A stretch of DNA of 64,000 bases from Pseudoxanthobacter soli DSM 19599 (lineage in GTDB: Bacteria; Pseudomonadota; Alphaproteobacteria; Rhizobiales; Segnochrobactraceae). Location of the stretch: contig NZ_FRXO01000001.1 of NCBI RefSeq assembly GCF_900148505.1, positions 1 to 64,000 on the forward strand, given 5' to 3'. The translations under genes and the position numbers were made by a program. The notes beneath the pieces are model-generated. The model had not been told where the DNA came from. It searched no databases and saw nothing but the letters and a program-made list of their open reading frames with translations. Below, piece by piece: positions 56,101 through 64,000 of the stretch; positions within the stretch are counted from its first letter, which is position 1; each line of letters starts with the position of its first letter.

Positions 56101-56941
56101 GCTGTCGGCGACGGGCACCCTGAGTGCCACCAATGTCTCGGTTCCCTCGCTCAGTCCCGGCGCGTTTGCGGTGGTGACGCACGAGGCGGATGCGGGCACA
56201 CTCGCCCTGGAGGATGGCCCCGTTTCTGCGGCGCTTGAGCAGACTTTCGCCGCCGGGCCGCTTTCGGTGGGCGATCTGTCGGCCACCGTCACGGTAGGAA
56301 GCGGCATCCTGCGGCTGACCGACACCTCGGTCGCGCTCCAATCCGGAACCTTGCGCGGCTCGGCCGTGCTCGATCTCGGGCGCTGGCAGACCGATGCGTC
56401 CTGGACGCTGTCCGTCCCGGCTCCTGCCGACGATGAGGACGCGGTTCCGAAGGCGACGCCGTCTGCGACGGTGCGTTATGGCGGCTCCATCGATGCACCG
56501 ATGCGGACCATCGACGGCGCGGCCTTCGCGGCCTACCTCAATCTGCGGGCGATCGGCCGGGAGTCGCGCCGGGTCGAGGAACTGCAACGGCAGGTGCTCG
56601 AGTCCCAGCGGCTCGCCCGCGAGCGTCGCCGCGCCGAGGAAGAGGCGGCGCGCCGCAAGCGCGAGGCGGAAGAGGCCGCCCGCGCCGCCGCCGAGGCGGA
56701 CGCCCGCGCCAAGGCGGAAGACGAACTCAAGAGCTTCCGCGACCAGATGCAGCAACTGATCGACCGGGAGGGCGGCGGCATTCCTCCCTTGCCGAATCTC
56801 GGCACGACCCCTGCGCCTGCGGCGCCCGGGGGAGGGACGGCAGGTGAAGCGCCGCAGCCGGCGCAGCCACCGGCAACAATTCCGCCGGTTCCGAGCACCG
56901 GGGCTGCGCCGACCCAGACGGCACCGGCAACCACCCCCTGA
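53192..56941 (+). CDS. AsmA-like inner-membrane/periplasmic protein, about 1249 aa, apparent CTG start
   Basis: A member of the AsmA/TamB-related group thought to affect phospholipid or outer-membrane homeostasis. An N-terminal anchor (LFMSAGVAVILAFLAAFIGPYFVDWTAY) is followed by a large repetitive beta-rich periplasmic region, a charged coiled-coil (about 1110-1180; RRAEEEAARRKREAEEAARA) and a Pro/Ala/Thr-rich tail. The best ribosome site (GGAGG, 53181-53185) sits six bases before CTG at 53192, while TTG 53201 and ATG 53207 are 15 and 21 bases away. The NALF stretch after CTG fits the start of similar proteins in this order. A hairpin follows the stop. Confidence 0.85.
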   Translation: MNALFMSAGVAVILAFLAAFIGPYFVDWTAYRPAIEAEAARLLGVRVRVLGSAEVRLLPTPSMTLDDVRVGAVEAPIVTAEHVAAEIDLPSLLRGSVRVTGLTLNRPEFHLSIDESGDMALAPGDARPGALQPGDVALEGVTFKDGAIEIADARTGLQRRLTDVNGHLDARSLAGPYRIEGNVRFGAVPIAFTVASGIRENDSIKLKTDLTPGNGVGTITADGVLNFGGDAPVYDGRFTAQRHAQAEGDGAPSTPAAGFNRLEGTFAFDPDGLTVTGLTAGYGAGANTVALDGKAVLSISPEPRFDADLSAKQLDLDSIAGSTADHVMTPAEAVAVIGAGLPALPLPAIPGRVRIAADSMVMAGGIVQNGELDASTAADGWSIASLKALAPGRTNFSLSGDVVSGRSPRLEGRLTASSEQPGTFGAWLRGASRVPTGLQPVSLSAGFTIDATGLKVSDYALKLDADTVEGALQWRPREGDVPAGLDLSASARRLDLDRIAELGRALSTGGVGSLIAEVAGDVSLRVSADRAVVGGVNGRSVDVEAMFTGGNLDVRRLDIEDLAGARIVATGKVEAIGTAPRGTLEASITASRFDGLSALAQAMAPDAPAVVAFARAAPLLAPANLTGRFEAGAAGPATSVKLTLDGDVGGSQIEAKGSFTGTFTDWRQGLLGLSVDARGPDGAKLIGQFGVPVVPVKGAGPGEIALSLAGRPAGELKATLAADVAGSSLDLDGSLTAPGHTDSTGRFDVKLDSRDIAPAALALGWLAPGLAGALPAALSAHIETVGEKATVSQLSGSFAGTQVAGQGTVDIGPARPRVSGSLDIASVDMVALGELALGSGAWSLTTAEDSVWPDGAFGPSLISGLDLSLGLKASKVLIGDSELDAASAKLSSNAQAIDVSEIAGRLAGGALSGRLGVVRGERGEMTVRGGLKLAGADLAGLVPSPGLTGRLDAAFEGDAKGRSIAGLVATLSATGTLSATNVSVPSLSPGAFAVVTHEADAGTLALEDGPVSAALEQTFAAGPLSVGDLSATVTVGSGILRLTDTSVALQSGTLRGSAVLDLGRWQTDASWTLSVPAPADDEDAVPKATPSATVRYGGSIDAPMRTIDGAAFAAYLNLRAIGRESRRVEELQRQVLESQRLARERRRAEEEAARRKREAEEAARAAAEADARAKAEDELKSFRDQMQQLIDREGGGIPPLPNLGTTPAPAAPGGGTAGEAPQPAQPPATIPPVPSTGAAPTQTAPATTP

Positions 56942-56950
56942 GACCGGAAT

Positions 56951-56978
56951 GACGGGCGAGGCCGGGACCTCGCCCGTC
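56951..56978 (+). terminator. Hairpin after the AsmA-like gene
   Basis: Eleven-base perfect arms GACGGGCGAGG / CCTCGCCCGTC lie ten bases after the stop; no T-run follows. Confidence 0.65.
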
Positions 56979-57122
56979 GCACGGACGCGCCATTGCGTTG
57001 CCGGCTGGATTACGGCAGATTGAACAAAACAGGAACGTCGTTCGGCCTGTCCCGGTGCTGGCGTTGGCAGCTTCCGCCCGGCAGCAAGCGTCGGGGTTAA
57101 GCGGCGACCGGGCCACGATGGT

Positions 57123-57242
57123 CTAGAGCGCTTTCCGATCTGATGGAATCATCAGATCGACCAGAAATCGCTCCAGATTCAAAAGCTTGAGCATATATCC
57201 TTGTCGTTCAGATCGATCCGATCTGAACGGGATATGCTCTAG
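57123..57242 (+). repeat. Dispersed intergenic repeat, type copy (120 bp, two hairpins, CTAG ends)
   Basis: Ends are CTAGAGC and GCTCTAG, perfect inverted termini. The left hairpin is GATCTGATG-GAAT-CATCAGATC; the right hairpin CGTTCAGATCG-ATC-CGATCTGAACG; a central AGATTCAAAAGCTTGAGCATAT joins them and GGATATGCTC closes the whole. Five other copies occur at 3641, 15022, 27390, 30521 and 48940. It codes for nothing. The layout recalls rhizobial intergenic mosaic/palindromic elements. Confidence 0.9.
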
Positions 57243-57288
57243 CGAAGACCCACCTCACAAGCGGGATGGGTTTGGAAATGCAGGCACG

Positions 57289-57792
57289 ATGATCGAGAAT
57301 CTACGCCCCGCGACCATCCTCAGCGGCCGCGATCCGCTGATCGACGGGCGGCAGTCGGAGACGGCGCTTCGCGTCCAGCGCGGCGTCGGACGGCTGCTGC
57401 GTGCCCGCGGCCTCGCGATGGTGACGGAACTCGGGCTCGCCTCGGGACGCCGTGCCGACATCACGGCGATCGGCGCGGGCGGTGAAATCTGGATCGTGGA
57501 GATCAAGTCCTCCGTGGCCGACTTCCGGTCCGACAGCAAGTGGCCGGACTATCGCCGCTACTGCGACCGGCTGTTCTTCGCGACCGTCGCGGAAGTGCCG
57601 GCCGTCATCTTCCCCGAAGACGCCGGCCTCATCGTCACCGACGGCTACGGCGCGGAGATCCTGCGCGAGGCGCCCGTCCATCCGCTCGCGGGCGGCACGC
57701 GAAAGGCGCTGCTGCTGCGGTTCGCTCATGCGGCGGCACGCCGGCTGCACGACCTCGCCGATCCCGGTGCCGCCGCGTTCGAGGGACCGTGA
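57289..57792 (+). CDS. mmcB: MmcB family DNA repair protein
   Basis: A 167-residue PD-(D/E)XK nuclease-like protein of the MmcB (DUF1052) family, known in Caulobacter as damage-inducible. The start ENLRPATILSGRDPLIDGRQSETALRVQRGV, MVTELGLASGRRADI and the catalytic core EIWIVEIKSSVADFRSDSKWPDYR fit. The ATG at 57289 is chosen because it begins the conserved region. No LexA box was recognised upstream, where a dispersed repeat lies instead. Convergent with mbfA. Confidence 0.9.
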   Translation: MIENLRPATILSGRDPLIDGRQSETALRVQRGVGRLLRARGLAMVTELGLASGRRADITAIGAGGEIWIVEIKSSVADFRSDSKWPDYRRYCDRLFFATVAEVPAVIFPEDAGLIVTDGYGAEILREAPVHPLAGGTRKALLLRFAHAAARRLHDLADPGAAAFEGP

Positions 57793-57887
57793 CCGCCCGG
57801 GCAATCGATCCGTGAAGGAGCCGCGCGTCGAGATTCGCGGGTTCCGGCGAACATCCGGGTGAGACATGCCGGCCGGTACGCGGCGGC

Positions 57888-58883
57888 TCAGCCCGAGCCG
57901 ATCAGAATCCCCGCCGCGAACACGAGCACGCCGCCGACTACCACCTGGAACACCGCCGAGAGAAGCGGCGTATCCATGTAGCGCATCCGGATATAGGCGA
58001 TGACCGCGAGTTCGATGGCGACGACTACGATGGCGAGTAGGGTCGCCGTCAGGAAGTGCGGCACCAGATAGGGCAGGGTATGGCCCAGGCCGCCGATGGT
58101 GGTCATGGCGCCGCACACGACGCCGCGCAACCAAGGACTGCCACGGCCCGAAAGCTGGCCGTCGTCCGACAGCGCCTCGGCGAAGCCCATGGAGATGCCG
58201 GCACCCACGGCGGCGGCGAGGCCGACCACGAAGGTCGAGTGGGTGTCGTGGGTGGCGAACGCGGCGGCGAACAGCGGCGCCAGCGTCGAGACCGAGCCGT
58301 CCATCAGGCCGGCAAGACCCGGCTGCACCATCTGCAGCACGAAGGTGCGTCGTGCCGCCTCGGTTTCCGCCGACTTCGCCTCAGGCGTCAGCAGCAGATC
58401 GCGCAGGCTCTCGGCGCGGTCCTGATGCCGCGTTTCCTCCTGGGCGAGGCGTGTCAGCAACTCGCGGATCGCCGGATCGCCGGCCCGCGCCGCCGCTGTC
58501 TTGTAGAACCGTTCCGACTGTTCCTCCATCGCGGCGACCTGATGGCGCACGACGTCGATGCCGAGCGGCTTCGACAGCCACAGCGGCCGCCGCCACGGCA
58601 GGCCCTGCACGTCCTCCCGGCGGATCATCGGCAGGGTATCGCCGAACTTCTCGTGCGCCATCGCCTTCAGGCGGTCGCGGTGACCGGCTTCCTCGGCCGC
58701 CATGCGGGAGAACATCTCCGCGGTCGCGGGATATTCGTCTTTCAGCGCCTGCGTATAGGCGAGATAGATGCGGTTGTCCTCGTCTTCGCTGGCGATCGCC
58801 ACGGCGAGCACTTCGGCCTCGCTCAGGCTGTCCAGCCGGCGCTTGGCGTGGTGCGGCAGTCTGAGTTCGGACAGCAAGCTCAT
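57888..58883 (-). CDS. mbfA: Membrane-bound ferritin MbfA (ferritin-like + VIT1/CCC1 domains)
   Basis: Iron/manganese-handling exporter known from Bradyrhizobium and Agrobacterium. The 331 residues comprise a ferritin-like diiron domain (20-170; ASEDEDNRIYLAYTQAL, EEAGHRDRL, EEQSERFYKTAA, EETRHQDRAESL, supplying Glu and His ligands) and a VIT1/CCC1 membrane domain (175-331; MVQPGLAGLMDGSVSTLAPLFAAAFATHDTHSTFVVGLAAAVGAGISMGFAEALSDDG shortened here as LAGLMDGSVSTLAP). In relatives it is repressed by Irr through an ICE motif; none was recognised by eye upstream. Convergent with mmcB, downstream of the atp operon. Confidence 0.93.
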   Translation of the reverse strand: MSLLSELRLPHHAKRRLDSLSEAEVLAVAIASEDEDNRIYLAYTQALKDEYPATAEMFSRMAAEEAGHRDRLKAMAHEKFGDTLPMIRREDVQGLPWRRPLWLSKPLGIDVVRHQVAAMEEQSERFYKTAAARAGDPAIRELLTRLAQEETRHQDRAESLRDLLLTPEAKSAETEAARRTFVLQMVQPGLAGLMDGSVSTLAPLFAAAFATHDTHSTFVVGLAAAVGAGISMGFAEALSDDGQLSGRGSPWLRGVVCGAMTTIGGLGHTLPYLVPHFLTATLLAIVVVAIELAVIAYIRMRYMDTPLLSAVFQVVVGGVLVFAAGILIGSG

Positions 58884-59032
58884 GTCGGCCCCCGGGTTGA
58901 TCCCGAAGAGAAGCCTATCGCGAAATCAGGACGATGACATTGCCCGCGCACGGGAATCTCGCTTCTTGTGCAGTCGCGAAACGTCGCGTCCAGCGTCGTC
59001 GGACAAACGCGAACGGCGCCACCGCCAAAGAA

Positions 59033-59056
59033 AAAGGCCGCCCGGAGGCGGCCTTT
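59033..59056 (-). terminator. Intrinsic terminator of the atp operon
   Basis: Ten-base arms AAAGGCCGCC/GGCGGCCTTT with a four-base loop, followed on the minus strand by TTTTTCTTT. It lies 24 bases after the atpC stop. Confidence 0.9.
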
Positions 59057-59079
59057 CGAAACCGGCTCTGCACGCTGGA

Positions 59080-59481
59080 TCAGCTGATCTGCGCCTCGAC
59101 CTCGCGAAGCTGCGCGATCATGGTCTCGGCCCGGTAGCGGCTCTCGTCGCTGTGGGCGTGGGACAGCGCGTCCTGGAAGCTCGCGATCGAGGCTTCGAGG
59201 GTCTCGCGCTTCAGGCTCTCGGCCGGAATGGCGGACTCGGCCAGAATGGTGAGGCCGACCGGGCCGGCATCGGCGAAACCGCCCTGCACGAACAGGCTGC
59301 GGGTTTCACCGGAGGCGAGCTTCGCCTTGACGAAGCCAGGGCGCAGCGTCGACAGGAAAGGCGCATGGCCCTTCAGGATCTCGAATTCCCCCGCGGCGCC
59401 CGGCGCGATCACCGAGACGACCTCGCCGGAGAACAGCAGGCGCTCGGGCGAGACGAGCTCGAAGGTGAAGGTCTCGGCCAT
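59080..59481 (-). CDS. atpC: F1F0 ATP synthase subunit epsilon
   Basis: Rotor stalk subunit. The 133 residues begin MAETFTFELVSPERLLFSGEV and include GEFEILKGHAPFLSTLRPG and the C-terminal helical hairpin. GGAG precedes the ATG. Last gene of the atpHAGDC operon; its gap to atpD (139 bases) is the longest in the cluster. Confidence 0.96.
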   Translation of the reverse strand: MAETFTFELVSPERLLFSGEVVSVIAPGAAGEFEILKGHAPFLSTLRPGFVKAKLASGETRSLFVQGGFADAGPVGLTILAESAIPAESLKRETLEASIASFQDALSHAHSDESRYRAETMIAQLREVEAQIS

Positions 59482-59620
59482 GTGTCGGCTCCGTCAGGTC
59501 CACTCGGCGATCAATGCGCCCGCCGCGATCTCGTTCCGGCAGGCAGGCCGCGGGCGGATCGTCCGCGGCCCGATGGTGTCCGTCTCCGCCCGGAACGCTC
59601 CGGGGCGGGGCCAACCTGGA

Positions 59621-62033
<2,413 letters not shown>

Positions 62034-62091
62034 CTCGGTTCCTCGTCGGCTCGTCCGGGTCGGCGGGTTCGCGTCTCGACTTCGCGGCCGG

Positions 62092-63623
<1,532 letters not shown>

Positions 63624-63624
<1 letters not shown>

Positions 63625-64000
63625 CAGCCGACCTCTTTCATCGCAAGCTTGAGAGAATTGAGCTTGGTGCGCAGGGAGGTGTCGATCATGCGCGAACCAA
63701 GCTTGACGACGAGCCCGCCGATGAGCGCCGGATCAACACTGGTCTCCAGGATGATCTTGCGTCCGGTGGCCTCGCCGAGAGCGGCCTTCAGCGCCTCGAC
63801 ATGGGAAGACGAGAGCGGCTCGGCGGAAGTCACTTCCGCCACCGTCTCGCCGCGAGCGGCGGCCGTCAGCGCGCGATAGGCACGCACCATCGACGGCGCC
63901 AGGAACAGTCGCCGGTTACGGGCGACGAGCTTGATGAAGTTCGCGGCGATCCCGCCGATGCCGGCCGCGCCGAGCACTGCCGTCACGCCGGCCACCTGCT
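63624..64000 (-). CDS. atpH: F1F0 ATP synthase subunit delta (5' end outside window)
   Basis: Peripheral stalk subunit linking F1 to F0. About 125 C-terminal residues are visible of a usual 180-190, with [25 protein letters not shown] and the C-terminal [25 protein letters not shown] motif of OSCP/delta. The gene continues past the window end; the ATG at 63995 is internal. The stop overlaps the atpA start by one base. Confidence 0.95.

Larger units (their letters stand above)
56942..57288. other. Intergenic region with hairpin and the type copy of the dispersed repeat
   Basis: 347 bases without a gene. Contents are a hairpin (56951-56978), about 140 bases with nothing recognisable, and the 120-base repeat (57123-57242). 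Confidence 0.6.

Noticed and set aside
57123-57242. Insertion sequence or MITE tied to a transposase
   Set aside because: Terminal inverted repeats exist, but no consistent target-site duplication flanks the copies and no transposase is in the window. It is reported as a dispersed repeat of unknown mobility.

Overview
The window is chromosomal DNA of an alphaproteobacterium, most likely of the order Hyphomicrobiales (Rhizobiales). The signs are very high GC, the purC-purS-purQ / purL-bolA-grxD gene set, an atpHAGDC operon without the F0 genes, mbfA, mmcB, a DUF3563 microprotein, and the polyprenyl synthase / DUF2007 / methyltransferase / ispE / TPR neighbourhood. I cannot name the genus from sequence alone. 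No phage, transposase, integrase or CRISPR array is visible; nearly all the sequence is housekeeping or envelope genes.

Layout. 1-3.7 kb: 3' end of tuf, two small hypothetical genes, cyclopropane fatty acid synthase and a 65-residue protein. 3.7-8.1 kb: a small polysaccharide locus (FlaA1/PglF-type dehydratase, O-antigen-ligase-like protein, PglC-type sugar transferase with a TTG start). 8.2-16.3 kb: purine biosynthesis and Fe-S trafficking (grxD, bolA, purL, purQ, purS, purC), interrupted by an oppositely oriented MscS-type channel gene. 16.7-23.6 kb: lipoprotein, HpcH/HpaI aldolase, long-chain prenyl synthase, DUF2007 protein, methyltransferase, ispE and a TPR protein. 23.8-28.8 kb: ppdK, dcd and a SleB-type wall hydrolase.

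28.8-35.6 kb: a tyrosine-phosphatase-like protein, a TonB/ExbD/ExbB energy-transduction operon led by a secreted protein, and a divergent DUF882 (M15-type) protein. 35.7-42.4 kb: dihydroorotase, ygfZ, an HD hydrolase, a secreted VWA protein translationally overlapped with a Sel1-repeat protein, an EF-hand protein and a glycine-zipper lipoprotein. 42.7-49.2 kb: DUF3563, tRNA-Thr(GGT), a low-GC secreted protein, prmA, an SH3/proline-rich secreted protein, aminopeptidase P and three very small genes. 49.3-57 kb: azlCD with an AraC regulator, D-lactate dehydrogenase-like flavoprotein and a large AsmA-like protein. 57.3-64 kb: mmcB, mbfA and the F1 ATP synthase operon (atpH truncated by the window end).

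The most unusual structure is not a gene. A dispersed intergenic repeat of about 95-120 bp, built from two hairpins with CTAGAGC/GCTCTAG ends in its best copy, occurs at six places in both orientations. Two copies sit inside operons, and in two others the terminal CTAG supplies the stop codon of the adjacent gene. Several short tandem duplications straddle stop codons, and one intrinsic terminator is duplicated. The best candidate for an undescribed protein system is the secreted VWA/Sel1 pair at 39.0-41.5 kb.
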